Shown: positions 54,668 to 62,349, numbered from the stretch's first letter. The stretch: 64,000 nt of DNA from Bradyrhizobium sp. NFR13 (GCF_900114605.1 NZ_FOTP01000010.1:169565-233564); one strand, 5' to 3'. The notes: generated from the letters alone by a model not told the origin. A program made the numbers and translations.

Positions 54668-54858
54668 ACGACCTCACCAAAGCCCTCATCGCCAAGCGCG
54701 TCCAGGTAGGCGCCACCACGCCAATCGGCCGGCGACTGTCCATGGTCGTTGAGCAACTGGCTAACGGCGTGTCCCCTGCTCAGACCGTCAAGGAGATCGA
54801 GCAGATCCAGCGCGACGGCTGGCAGTACGTCCACGGCAATCACGGAGCGCGGCGATGA
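54664..54858 (+). CDS. Small hypothetical protein
   Basis: 64 residues, coupled by ATGA at both ends. GGAAGGGGAACGAAA precedes the ATG. No family recognised; the QTVKEIEQIQRDGW region is helical. Confidence 0.65.
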   Translation: MNDLTKALIAKRVQVGATTPIGRRLSMVVEQLANGVSPAQTVKEIEQIQRDGWQYVHGNHGARR

Positions 54859-55067
54859 GCGAAGATGATCTGGTGGCACTGATGACGGCTTGGGATGAAA
54901 CGGACGCTGCCGCACAGCGGGTTCTAGTTGCGCTCCCTAGCCAGATGACCTTCGCTGCCGTGGCCCTTGATAGCGCTCGGCTCAATATGCGAGGCGTGCT
55001 CCAGCGGGTAGCAAAGAACGCTTCAGCCGCCCCTCCCGTCCACGCGAACCAGGGAGCGGGACGATGA
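54855..55067 (+). CDS. Small hypothetical protein
   Basis: 70 residues, acidic N-terminus (MSEDDLVALMTAWDETD), Ala-rich helix, ATGA overlaps on both sides. No family recognised. Confidence 0.65.
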   Translation: MSEDDLVALMTAWDETDAAAQRVLVALPSQMTFAAVALDSARLNMRGVLQRVAKNASAAPPVHANQGAGR

Positions 55068-55336
55068 AGCCAGCAGACCATATTGCGGCCGAGGTCGTCG
55101 AAGGCTTGTCGTTTTCATCAAACCGCATGCACAACGGCAGGCTGATCGGTGAACAACATTTTGCCTTCGATGCCGTCAAACGGGCAATCGAACTGGATCG
55201 GCTGCACATGGCCGGCAGCATCACCATGGGTGAGATTCGGAAGCACACCGGACCTGGTCGCATCGGCTATGAGCTGATGCTTTGGGCTGTGAACCAGATC
55301 CTCACCGAGCGGGCACGCTCCAGCGACCATCAGTAG
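55064..55336 (+). CDS. Small hypothetical protein
   Basis: 90 residues, mixed helix/strand, MKPADHIAAEVVEGLSF start. ATGA overlap with the preceding gene. No family recognised. Confidence 0.65.
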   Translation: MKPADHIAAEVVEGLSFSSNRMHNGRLIGEQHFAFDAVKRAIELDRLHMAGSITMGEIRKHTGPGRIGYELMLWAVNQILTERARSSDHQ

Positions 55337-55374
55337 CCAACTCTGTATTCACCGCAACACTCTTGGAGATTTCA

Positions 55375-55782
55375 ATGACGCCGCTCGAAGCAGCTCAGAA
55401 GTTAGACGGAAATCAGTATCGGAAAGAAGGCACGCGCGGCCTGTTTGATGAGATGAAGGCCGCCGGCTTGGTTGCCATATTCGGCGCCAGCGATGATCTG
55501 ATGGAGATACGCGGCGCGGTCCATGATGAGATCGGCTGCTATGATGGCGGCGCGGCCTGCTTCACGAAGGCAGGGCTACTCAAGAACGAGTGCGAGACCA
55601 GCGATTGTCCCTACCATGCCAAGCTAGAATCCTCTGCTGTCGCGGTAGAGGCCCTATGGGACGAACGGGGGTATTCTTGGTGTTATGACACGGTCATCCC
55701 TCACCAGAAATTCGTCATCAAGGAAGACGACGAGGACTATTGCGAGGGCATCGTCTTCGCGCTCGCCGACGTGCCGGCGTGA
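55375..55782 (+). CDS. Hypothetical protein with cysteine cluster
   Basis: 135 residues, acidic. Four to five cysteines (GCYDGGAACF, NECETSDCPYH) could bind a metal. TTGGAGATTTCA precedes ATG 55375. It resembles small phage early genes in size and setting. Confidence 0.65.
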   Translation: MTPLEAAQKLDGNQYRKEGTRGLFDEMKAAGLVAIFGASDDLMEIRGAVHDEIGCYDGGAACFTKAGLLKNECETSDCPYHAKLESSAVAVEALWDERGYSWCYDTVIPHQKFVIKEDDEDYCEGIVFALADVPA

Positions 55783-55829
55783 CCACCGCGTATTCGGAAT
55801 AACAGCATTCACCCCAAAGGATAGAACAC

Positions 55830-56192
55830 ATGGACAACATTTCCGACGTCGTTAAGGCCGCCATTCAGACGCAGATCCTTGCCGCCTTCAATCAAGGCCC
55901 AGATTTAATCGAGAAGCTGGTCGAAGCGGCACTCAAGGAGCCCGTCAAGGACGGCCCGTACAGCTACAACTCCAAGCCCTACTTAGATCACCTTGTCGGG
56001 AACTGTGTTCGCGATGCAGCCAGAGAGGCCGTAACGGAGGTCTTCTCCATTCACAAGGACGCTATCCGCGCCGCCGTGCGAGAAAGGTTCTCCGCGGACA
56101 CCATCGTGAATTCATTCGCAGACGCGCTGATCAAAGCATCCGGCGAGGAATGGCGGATCAACGTGAATTTCGAAGCCGAGAAAAGTCGGTGA
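55830..56192 (+). CDS. Hypothetical protein
   Basis: 120 residues, largely helical (MDNISDVVKAAIQTQILAAF). AAAGGATAGAACAC precedes the ATG. Same wording of repeated NSF/ADALIKA helices; no family recognised. Confidence 0.65.
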   Translation: MDNISDVVKAAIQTQILAAFNQGPDLIEKLVEAALKEPVKDGPYSYNSKPYLDHLVGNCVRDAAREAVTEVFSIHKDAIRAAVRERFSADTIVNSFADALIKASGEEWRINVNFEAEKSR

Positions 56193-56232
56193 GCGAGGCA
56201 CTGGGTCTTTTTGTGACGAATGGAGAACGCAA

Positions 56233-56556
56233 GTGAGCGACGAATCCAAGATCGAGCCGCAAGGCGTTCTGGCTATCATGACGCTGCCAACCGGGCATGT
56301 GGCCGCAACCCATGCCGATTTCGAGCGGCAAGGCTATGGTGGCTTCAAGTTATGGGACGCCCAGCGCATTCGGGCGGGCGATGCAGTGAAACGCAAAGCG
56401 GTTCGCGTCTATTGCAGCGAGATGGTCACCAACCACCTGGAAAGCTACACGATCGACCGGATGGCGGAAGACCTTATCACGCGCGGAAAGTGGCGCGTGA
56501 CCTATCGAGCTATCGGCTACCCGGATGAGGTCGCGGAAGCAGTTGAACGATCCTGA
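56233..56556 (+). CDS. Hypothetical protein, GTG start
   Basis: 107 residues. GTG at 56233 follows GGAGAACGCAA. Compact alpha/beta composition with one cysteine; no family recognised. Confidence 0.6.
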   Translation: MSDESKIEPQGVLAIMTLPTGHVAATHADFERQGYGGFKLWDAQRIRAGDAVKRKAVRVYCSEMVTNHLESYTIDRMAEDLITRGKWRVTYRAIGYPDEVAEAVERS

Positions 56557-56573
56557 CCGAGGAAGGAAACACC

Positions 56574-56786
56574 ATGGCAGATGACGTAAAACTTTCTGCT
56601 TATGACCAGCTATCGACGCTGGAGCGCGAACGCATCGATCACGACTCAGCGGAAACGCTCTACGCCGCCTTCAATGCAGCGCACCAGGCCGTAGGCTGGT
56701 GCGGTGACATCATGGAGGAGTGCTGGGCAGCCGGGTTGCCCATTATGAAGGAAACCATGGCGAAGCTCGTTCTTCGCACCAGATAA
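56574..56786 (+). CDS. Small hypothetical protein
   Basis: 70 residues, helical, GAGGAAGGAAACACC before the ATG. No family recognised. Confidence 0.6.
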   Translation: MADDVKLSAYDQLSTLERERIDHDSAETLYAAFNAAHQAVGWCGDIMEECWAAGLPIMKETMAKLVLRTR

Positions 56787-56819
56787 ACGCTCTTGAGCAG
56801 TGCACGAAAGGGTATATCG

Positions 56820-56978
56820 ATGGAAAGCAGATTAAGAGACGATGCGATTGAAGAGTGCGCAAAACTCGTGGAAAGCCACCCGGACGGGAGGGTGGCAACG
56901 CACTACGACTGGACAAAATCTGTAGGCTCTAGTCTGGCTGAAGCCATTCGCAAGTTGAAAACACCACAGACCTCTTAA
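56820..56978 (+). CDS. Small hypothetical protein
   Basis: 52 residues (MESRLRDDAIEECAKLVESH). AAAGGGTATATCG precedes the ATG; a TTG nine codons upstream is possible. No family recognised. Confidence 0.55.
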   Translation: MESRLRDDAIEECAKLVESHPDGRVATHYDWTKSVGSSLAEAIRKLKTPQTS

Positions 56979-56996
56979 GCGATACACGAGGACACC

Positions 56997-57161
56997 ATGA
57001 CAGAAGAGCGTATTCGGCTTGATGAGCGCCGCAGGATGGAATTGACGCTAGCCATCTCCCTGCTTCCTGAGCATGAAGACATATTCAATATGATCATGCG
57101 GAACATTGAGACATTGCCGCTAATGCCGACCCCAGACCCGTTGCGCACTCATGGGCAATGA
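56997..57161 (+). CDS. Small hypothetical protein, last gene of the cassette
   Basis: 54 residues, MTEERIRLDERRRMELTLAI at the start, charged then hydrophobic. CGAGGACACC precedes ATG 56997. It ends six bases before a strong terminator. No family recognised. Confidence 0.6.
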   Translation: MTEERIRLDERRRMELTLAISLLPEHEDIFNMIMRNIETLPLMPTPDPLRTHGQ

Positions 57162-57166
57162 AATAA

Positions 57167-57187
57167 AGGCCCCGCACCGCGGGGCCT
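57167..57187 (+). terminator. Hairpin at the end of the small-gene cassette
   Basis: AGGCCCCGC (57167-57175), ACC loop, GCGGGGCCT (57179-57187), then AATTTC. The stem is strong; the T tail is short. Confidence 0.7.
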
Positions 57188-57191
57188 AATT

Positions 57192-57260
57192 TCATCGAAG
57201 CAGCAGAATCAAAATGATCAGCGGGATCGGAATTCCGAGTAGCCAAAGCAAAATAGGCAT
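57192..57260 (-). CDS. Tiny hydrophobic membrane peptide (22 residues)
   Basis: ATG at 57260 is preceded on the minus strand by AAGGAGAGAGAA, an excellent ribosome site. The peptide MPILLWLLGIPIPLIILILL plus LR is a single membrane helix with a Gly-Ile-Pro break. It follows the PhnA-like membrane gene by ten bases and probably shares its transcript. The strong ribosome site and clean helix argue for a real micro-protein. Confidence 0.6.
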   Translation of the reverse strand: MPILLWLLGIPIPLIILILLLR

Positions 57261-57270
57261 TTCTCTCTCC

Positions 57271-58104
57271 TTATCGCGTGCGCCGCGTCCAAGTTCCGTC
57301 TCGAAGCCCACCACCCTCGGTCGCCGCCAAGCTGGCAGAGAAAGCGCCGATCAGTAGTGAAGCTGTGAGCCAAAAGGCGAGCTGCATTGCGGCTTTTCGA
57401 GCAGCGTCGGCAGCGGCCTTGGCATCATTGATGACTTCGGTAACCCGCTTGTCCGCATCGGGTTCGCTCAAACCGGTGCGAGCGGCCACGACTTTATTAA
57501 CGTAAGCGCGATCCGCAGGCTTCAGCTCACCGGCTCGGAGGCTAGAGGCCATTATGCGGGACAGTTCACCGCGCGCGTCAGCACTGTTGCCATCGCCGGA
57601 GGGTGTCGATGGACGCAATAATGCGTCGATGTAGCCTTCGGCCGGTCCCGCCTGCGCTGCAGACGCGGTCGCACCAGCAGAGACTCCCGACGCCGCGCCG
57701 CTCAAAACTGTCGTCGCCGGCGAAGCTAGCAGTATCGCACCGAGCACCGTTGCAAATGCCCATGCCAGAAACCCATGCGCGGTGTCGCGGAAATAAACTT
57801 CATCTGAATGAACACCAATCCAGCGTGAACGCAGACGGCCGGCGAGATATCCGCCGATCGACGACGAGATCATGGCGATGACGATTAAATAAATTCCCGT
57901 CGTGATTTTGAATGTCGTAGCCGATACGCTGGAGGACCAGGGCGACACAACTGACAAACCAAGCCCCGTCCCGAACGCGATAAGCACGAGTGTCAACGCG
58001 AGCGAGACAACGGCACCAGCCGCAACTGCAGCCCAGGAGACACCCGCCACGGAAGGTTCATCCAGACCAGGGGCTGCTGGCTGCACGACAACAGTATCAA
58101 TCAT
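57271..58104 (-). CDS. Membrane protein of the type often annotated PhnA-like
   Basis: A 277-residue integral membrane protein. Hydrophobic segments lie at about 24-50, 67-90, 111-135 and 243-265. A soluble Ala/Glu-rich helical stretch (about 165-240) separates the third and fourth. The opening SWAAVAAGAVVSLALTLVL is typical of rhizobial proteins annotated as PhnA-like, whose function is not established. ATG 58104 is preferred over 58194. It is followed by a 22-residue membrane peptide gene. Confidence 0.7.
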   Translation of the reverse strand: MIDTVVVQPAAPGLDEPSVAGVSWAAVAAGAVVSLALTLVLIAFGTGLGLSVVSPWSSSVSATTFKITTGIYLIVIAMISSSIGGYLAGRLRSRWIGVHSDEVYFRDTAHGFLAWAFATVLGAILLASPATTVLSGAASGVSAGATASAAQAGPAEGYIDALLRPSTPSGDGNSADARGELSRIMASSLRAGELKPADRAYVNKVVAARTGLSEPDADKRVTEVINDAKAAADAARKAAMQLAFWLTASLLIGAFSASLAATEGGGLRDGTWTRRTR

Positions 58105-58348
58105 TTTGAAATTCCCATTGAAGCGGCTCCGGAATAGATACCGATGCCCACACAATGTGCATTCGATCAAATAGTTCCGCTCAGGCGAACTCACCCCCTC
58201 TTCGACAAGATGTCCATCTTAGCCTTAGCTCGGTAAGAACGGCAGGTTCTCGATGACGGCGGCACTGATTGCGGGAAATTTTGCTGAAACCGCCGGTGCG
58301 GCGGCCTGCCTCCGTGACGTCCTCCCCGCCATCGGGTAAGATGGCGGT

Positions 58349-58450
58349 ATGCAAGACCATCTTTTCGATCTTCTGACTTTGGGCATCTTCCTCTTTGGAG
58401 TAGCGCTGATCCTCCAGACATATCAGGAGCCGAAGGACGGCTCTTATTGA
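58349..58450 (+). CDS. Possible small membrane peptide (33 residues)
   Basis: MQDHLFDLLTLGIFLFGVAL starts a single hydrophobic helix, followed by a short polar tail. The ribosome site (GTAAGATGGCGGT) is weak. Directly after its stop, a frame of 43 codons at 58452-58583 (MHIHALRFLSGQ) is open but has no supporting feature. Apart from these, the stretch 58105-58620 shows nothing. Confidence 0.35.
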   Translation: MQDHLFDLLTLGIFLFGVALILQTYQEPKDGSY

Positions 58451-58623
58451 TATGCATATCCATGCCCTCCGATTTTTATCCGGCCAAAGAGAGTGGAAAC
58501 GCCAGTTCGCGCCTCAATGCGCGCCAGAGACATTCTGGCTAAACGTCGAGGGCATCGAGGTTTTCAATGGCGAGCAACGGTAGGTGTTCCGAAGAACGAA
58601 CATTTAAGCATTTCGCCCACGGC

Positions 58624-58821
58624 CTAGCTTGAAGACGTCAGTTCCGCGCCACGCCGGTTGATCCTGTAAGTCTGCGTAGACGAACAGTGGCCGCATTGGA
58701 AAGTGCGTAGATCTCCAGGCGGATTGGCTCGCGGTTGCTCCTCAATTTTTATAAGAGCGCGCGCCGACCCGCAAAGGCAGCACAGCATCAAATTTATAGG
58801 AGGGAATCTCACTGCTCTCAC
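58624..58821 (-). CDS. Small zinc-ribbon-like protein
   Basis: 65 residues. Two CxxC knuckles, CCLCGS and FQCGHC, about 28 residues apart, form a zinc ribbon. GTG at 58821 is supported by GAAGGAAGCGAC just upstream; an ATG at 58788 (MLCCLCG) would also keep the domain but lacks a ribosome site. Such short zinc-ribbon proteins are frequent in Bradyrhizobium genomes (recalled) and have no known role. Confidence 0.6.
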   Translation of the reverse strand: MRAVRFPPINLMLCCLCGSARALIKIEEQPRANPPGDLRTFQCGHCSSTQTYRINRRGAELTSSS

Positions 58822-59150
58822 GTCGCTTCCTTCGGATTGGGCGGGAGCATTCTTCTCTCAGTCACCGATGGAAGCCATTATCGGGCGGTGATTTCGGGAA
58901 GTAGACGCTCATTACAAGCGCATAGCGACACCTAAATCAGATCAGGCCAGTGGGGGGCAAAACTGGCCAGAGCCGGAATTTCCGGACTACTGCCGATATC
59001 CCTTAAGTCGTGGGCAAGGATGACGCCTGCGCCGCCATCAGAGAAACGGCGAAATTGCGCAGTGACGCTCGAGGTCGTCAGGACACCTCATTTTATGCAG
59101 ACGGCAAAAAGCATCGAGGCCGCTGACTTGGCTCCAATTTCGGGAAGACA
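58822..59150. other. Gene-free stretch
   Basis: No frame with a believable start and ribosome site, and no terminator, repeat or operator beyond a short palindrome CCGGAATTTCCGG near 58972. Confidence 0.4.
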
Positions 59151-59300
59151 TCATGTTTCATCGTTTCGATAACGATCGGCTACCACCTCGTCGCCGACTC
59201 GAACGGCCGATTTGTTTCGGTAACGATGCTGCAGAATTCCATAGATCAGAGCCGTGAGCAGGACCAACGCTCCAACGCCAAATACTATTTCCTGGCCCAT
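59151..59300 (-). CDS. Small single-helix membrane protein (49 residues)
   Basis: ATG at 59300 follows AGAGGACTAGACG. The peptide MGQEIVFGVGALVLLTALIY begins with a membrane helix and ends with a basic and then acidic tail (HRYRNKSAVRVGDEVV...). The frame ends at 59151. Good ribosome site plus a membrane helix support a real gene. Confidence 0.6.
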   Translation of the reverse strand: MGQEIVFGVGALVLLTALIYGILQHRYRNKSAVRVGDEVVADRYRNDET

Positions 59301-59412
59301 CGTCTAGTCCTCTTCGTAGTCCGTTGCTCGAACATCGCGCAACTTCAGGCATAGTTCCGGGCATCCTGAAGGACATGACGCGGCAATGTAGGTGGCCGCG
59401 CCCGAGACACCC

Positions 59413-59637
59413 TTACTTTTGGGGATTGAAACGCCGGCCTAATGTGTTGATGCTTCCGGCCGAAGGTGGGGTCTTCCTGAACTCGGCTATGGCCTTGGCC
59501 AGCTCAGCGTCCGACATCGGGGTGACGGGCTGATGCAATGAGCCGTCCCAAAGACTGCGCTCGATGGCAGCGTAGTGTTCAGCCTCATCTACAAGAAGCA
59601 GCTTTCTGATCCGGCCTAAGATTGCAGAGAAGGGCAT
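59413..59637 (-). CDS. Small hypothetical protein
   Basis: 74 residues from ATG 59637 (MPFSAILGRIRKLLLVDEAE). Amphipathic helices, acidic middle, basic C-terminus. A GTG at 59673 would add 12 residues. No family recognised; the ribosome site is weak. Confidence 0.5.
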   Translation of the reverse strand: MPFSAILGRIRKLLLVDEAEHYAAIERSLWDGSLHQPVTPMSDAELAKAIAEFRKTPPSAGSINTLGRRFNPQK

Positions 59638-59663
59638 GGCGATATTGTGGGCGCGATATCCGC

Positions 59664-59795
59664 CTATGGCCACTGCGATTTCGGACTAGGTGAAACTGGC
59701 CAATACCTCCAACCAAACGGCCGCTCGCGACGCTGCTGCGCTCGCGCCTCGGCGTGGATCACAAGTTCCCGAATGAAGGCACGCGGAACCTGCAT
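59664..59795 (-). CDS. Possible small protein (43 residues)
   Basis: MQVPRAFIRELVIHAEARAQ, then Arg-rich and Trp-rich (ERPFGWRYWP). It lies 26 bases upstream of the preceding minus-strand gene. GGAAGG is about 12 bases from the ATG. Similar short Arg/Trp-rich peptides occur in this group (recalled, not checked). Confidence 0.4.
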   Translation of the reverse strand: MQVPRAFIRELVIHAEARAQQRRERPFGWRYWPVSPSPKSQWP

Positions 59796-59851
59796 GCCCT
59801 TTCGGTTCCTTCCCGCGTTGTCCCGCATCGTTAATGACTTTGAGGTGGAGA

Positions 59852-60025
59852 ATGCCCGACTATAGAGCCTACATCGTCGGTCGCGACGGCCGGTTTCAAG
59901 GATTTGAGGTCATCGAGGCGGCGGACGACGACGAAGCGGTAAATGCTGCGCGCAAGTTCGTGGACGGCCACGATGTCGAGGTGTGGTACCTCGACCGCAA
60001 GATCGCTGTGCTGTCTCATGAATGA
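59852..60025 (+). CDS. Small conserved hypothetical protein
   Basis: 57 residues. GAGGTGGAGA precedes ATG 59852. MPDYRAYIVGRDGRFQGFE is a beta-rich start followed by an EAADDDEAVNAARKFVDGHD helix; the pattern is common in small rhizobial proteins that all share YRAYxVGxDG and DGHDVExW. Function unknown. Overlaps the next gene by eight bases. Confidence 0.65.
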   Translation: MPDYRAYIVGRDGRFQGFEVIEAADDDEAVNAARKFVDGHDVEVWYLDRKIAVLSHE

Positions 60026-60257
60026 ACGATTCGGATCGCAAGCAGTCTATCTCTATCACCGGACGGCGGAGATCGACTTGAACGAGAACGTCCAACACAA
60101 AGAAGAACTGTATCGCCGGCTTCAACAATCTCGTCGATTCATGCGCGAGCCGATCGACGCCGAGACGAAATCCCGCATTGCCGGGCTCGTCACGGAGCTG
60201 GAACAGCAGCTCGCGGTCGCCGAGGCGCGCGACGCCGACGCTCCACCGATTTCATGA
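60018..60257 (+). CDS. Small coiled-coil-like hypothetical protein
   Basis: 79 residues (MNERFGSQAVYLYHRTAEID). The second half is a long charged helix (RIAGLVTELEQQLAVAEARD). No clear ribosome site, translation may couple to the preceding gene. Confidence 0.5.
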   Translation: MNERFGSQAVYLYHRTAEIDLNENVQHKEELYRRLQQSRRFMREPIDAETKSRIAGLVTELEQQLAVAEARDADAPPIS

Positions 60258-60265
60258 GAAAGGCC

Positions 60266-60463
60266 TTACGCGCGGATCTCTGGATCCAAGCGCTTTGGTC
60301 TACGAGCGGGAAACGGCGACCCGAGCTTGCGGGCCTGCGCTCGCACCGACATTATGGACCTGCGACACGCTGCGGCTGCCCGCGTTGGCGATGCGCCTGC
60401 CGCAACCATGGCCTTCAGACGCTCATTGTCCTGTTCGGTCCAGGCACTCTTCCTCTGACGCAT
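60266..60463 (-). CDS. Small helix-turn-helix / SANT-like protein
   Basis: 65 residues (MRQRKSAWTEQDNERLKAMV). The W-T-x2-D-x2-L pattern followed by SPTRAAAACRRSIMSVRAQARKLG resembles the N-terminal helix-turn-helix of GcrA- or SANT/Myb-like small DNA-binding proteins common in rhizobia. Basic C-terminus. The open frame continues upstream through the 7-bp repeat, which is not expected to be coding. Confidence 0.6.
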   Translation of the reverse strand: MRQRKSAWTEQDNERLKAMVAAGASPTRAAAACRRSIMSVRAQARKLGSPFPARRPKRLDPEIRA

Positions 60464-60467
60464 ACCC

Positions 60468-60508
60468 GTAGCTCGTAACTGTAGCTCGTAGCTCGTAGCT
60501 CGTAGCTC
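60468..60508. repeat. 7-bp tandem repeat
   Basis: GTAGCTC occurs four times head to tail at 60481-60508, preceded by one more copy at 60468-60474 and a degenerate 6-base copy. It lies directly upstream of the small helix-turn-helix gene and downstream of the exported repeat-protein gene. Confidence 0.85.
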
Positions 60509-60560
60509 TTGCAAAGAATAGCGGAGACCCACCCGTTCCGGGAGGGTGGGCCCGTCCACT

Positions 60561-60803
60561 TTATCGCTTGGTATTGCTACCGGTCGTCGTCCGCTGACCT
60601 GGTGCGTACTCAGAAGCGCCTGGAGCCGTCGACTTGGTCGCTTTCTGCATCTTATGACCAGGCGCGTATTCTGACGCTCCCGGGGCCGTCGATTTTGTGG
60701 CGTTCTGCATTTTGTGGCCGGGGGTTTTGTCTGACACACCCTGAGCAAATGCCGAACCGCTAACGATCAGCGCTGTTGCGACAACGAGAGATTTGATGAG
60801 CAT
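60561..60803 (-). CDS. Small exported repeat protein (80 residues)
   Basis: Signal peptide MLIKSLVVATALIVSGSAFA, then a short repetitive domain: PGHKMQNATKSTAPGASEY and PGHKMQKATKSTAPGASEY in tandem, then APGQRTTTGSNTKR. The DNA repeat units are 60601-60660 and 60661-60720. ATG 60803 follows AAAGGAGACGGTC. Such short TPGH/APG proteins occur in Bradyrhizobium (recalled); role unknown, probably periplasmic. Confidence 0.65.
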   Translation of the reverse strand: MLIKSLVVATALIVSGSAFAQGVSDKTPGHKMQNATKSTAPGASEYAPGHKMQKATKSTAPGASEYAPGQRTTTGSNTKR

Positions 60804-60979
60804 GACCGTCTCCTTTGACATTAATGCTGGCTAACTCGGCGCAAGACCATCCGTTCCTGCTCCCGATCTGGTCATCGGAGATGGACAGCTTCTGGAACGA
60901 CAGAGAAAGCGGATACCGCCCGTTGTGCGTGACCGCCTGCCCCTATTCTCAAAATTCAACCTCTGCGGACTCGACTTTT

Positions 60980-60994
60980 GTTCTTCTTATGTTC
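60980..60994 (+). promoter_or_regulatory. LexA (SOS) box
   Basis: GTTC-TTCTTAT-GTTC matches the alphaproteobacterial LexA consensus GTTC-N7-GTTC exactly. It ends nine bases before the ATG at 61004, the first gene of the set that includes the SRAP protein. Confidence 0.75.
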
Positions 60995-61003
60995 TAATCG
61001 GGC

Positions 61004-61408
61004 ATGAGCGATAGACCCGCAAGCTGGCGCATGCCGACGCCTGAACAGATGGAAAAGCTGGCGTCCAGGCCAAGCCGCCCTCCGGAGCCGCCGATCCCGA
61101 CGCCCGGCCCTGCGGACGATCTGCCGGAGGCGTATTGGGACTCCATCGTCCGGGACCCTCGCGGCCAGATCCGTACCGGCGTGCCTATCCAGCAGCGACG
61201 CCTCTCCGAAATTCCCCGGCACGTCCTGCGCGTGACATGCCGGCGCTGTGATCGCATCGTGGAAATTCAGATGGTTGATGCAGTGCGTCTTTACGGGGCC
61301 CATGCCACCTGGAAAGACGTCGGCATGAAGCTGCTCGACGACGGCTGCAGAGAACGGACAGGACGCCTGGAAGAGGACGGCAGCTGGCCGTCATTTGAGA
61401 CGACATAG
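61004..61408 (+). CDS. Conserved hypothetical protein with zinc-knuckle-like motif, LexA-box controlled
   Basis: 134 residues. Proline-rich N-terminal half (PSRPPEPPIPTPGPADDLP), then CRRCDRIVEIQ and a GCRER segment that may form a small zinc site. Start ATG 61004 lies nine bases after the LexA box. Similar proteins with CxxC and a DAVRLYG segment accompany SRAP genes in Bradyrhizobium relatives (recalled). Confidence 0.65.
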   Translation: MSDRPASWRMPTPEQMEKLASRPSRPPEPPIPTPGPADDLPEAYWDSIVRDPRGQIRTGVPIQQRRLSEIPRHVLRVTCRRCDRIVEIQMVDAVRLYGAHATWKDVGMKLLDDGCRERTGRLEEDGSWPSFETT

Positions 61409-61453
61409 CGCTTTTGATTTTTCATTTTTTGACTGTCACACTTTGGACGCCCC

Positions 61454-61903
61454 ATGGCTCCGAAATATCATCCTACGCCCGTGTCCGGGAGCCACCGAAA
61501 GGCCCTGCAGAAGGAGCTGCCGGCGGCGCGGGGCATGACCGGCATCCTGGCTGCCCAGTCGGACGAAATGCGGGCGAAGGCAGACGCCCTGATCAGACAG
61601 GCCGACCGGCTACTCTGCGAAAGCTGGAATGAGCGCATGTGGGCGGACGGCGAGCCGATCGACCCCTCGCCCACGGTCGATCAGGCCATCAACGGCGGTT
61701 TCCCTTGGCTCGAAATCGAATGCTCCAGATGTCGGGTAAAACGCGATGTCAGCCTGGCTGAGCTTCCGCATGTTGTGTCGACATGCATCCACGACCTCGC
61801 GACCCGCCTGCGCTGCCAGCGATGCGCAAAAGGCGGAAAGCGCCCAGTCGCGACATTGCTGCAACTCGCACCTGGACAACGGCACGCGCCGGAGGGGCAG
61901 TGA
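61454..61903 (+). CDS. Conserved hypothetical protein with two CxxC knuckles
   Basis: 149 residues. CSRC (about 93-96) and CQRC (about 121-124), separated by 24 residues, suggest a zinc ribbon. An N-terminal charged helical region precedes it. The stop overlaps the next ATG as TGATG. Belongs to the set running from the LexA box to the SRAP gene. Confidence 0.65.
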   Translation: MAPKYHPTPVSGSHRKALQKELPAARGMTGILAAQSDEMRAKADALIRQADRLLCESWNERMWADGEPIDPSPTVDQAINGGFPWLEIECSRCRVKRDVSLAELPHVVSTCIHDLATRLRCQRCAKGGKRPVATLLQLAPGQRHAPEGQ

Positions 61904-62349
61904 TGACCGAACTTACTCGCCATCGCACCGACGCCCCACTTGAGACGTGGATAATCCGTTACGGCGACGTGGATGTCGGTACCATCGCTCAGCAAGACTG
62001 GGACCCGAACCCGGAGAGGTCGGGAGTCTGGAAATGGTCTTGCGGCTTTTATCCCCTCCATCGCGACCAATGTTTCCGAGGCGAAGCGCCCGACTTCGAA
62101 ACCGCGCGAGCCACCTTCGATGCCGCATGGAAGGTGTTCCTTCCGAAGCGCACCGAGGCAGAGTTCGAGGCCTCGCGCCGGCAGAAACAGTGGACTGCCA
62201 ACAAATACGCGCTATGGGATGCCGGCTATCGCAACAGGCTCGGCAGAGGTCCGATCCAGTGCGCATGTGGCGCGATGTTCAACCCGGGGGTCCACGAAGA
62301 AACCATGGCCCATATCGAACACATCACAGGAAGACCTCCGGGAACGTAA
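61903..62349 (+). CDS. Hypothetical protein with C-terminal Cys/His motif
   Basis: 148 residues (MTELTRHRTDAPLETWIIRY). The C-terminus IQCACGAMFNPG...HIEHI may bind zinc. Translational coupling to the preceding gene (TGATG) and a 16-base gap to the SRAP gene indicate an operon. No family recognised. Confidence 0.6.
   Translation: MTELTRHRTDAPLETWIIRYGDVDVGTIAQQDWDPNPERSGVWKWSCGFYPLHRDQCFRGEAPDFETARATFDAAWKVFLPKRTEAEFEASRRQKQWTANKYALWDAGYRNRLGRGPIQCACGAMFNPGVHEETMAHIEHITGRPPGT

Noticed and set aside
58191..58463. A 90-codon minus-strand frame upstream of the PhnA-like gene
   Set aside because: Arg/Pro/Ser-rich without a ribosome site; reads as non-coding.
60815..60997. A 60-codon plus-strand frame upstream of the LexA box
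   Set aside because: No ribosome site and no recognisable feature; it runs into the SOS promoter region.
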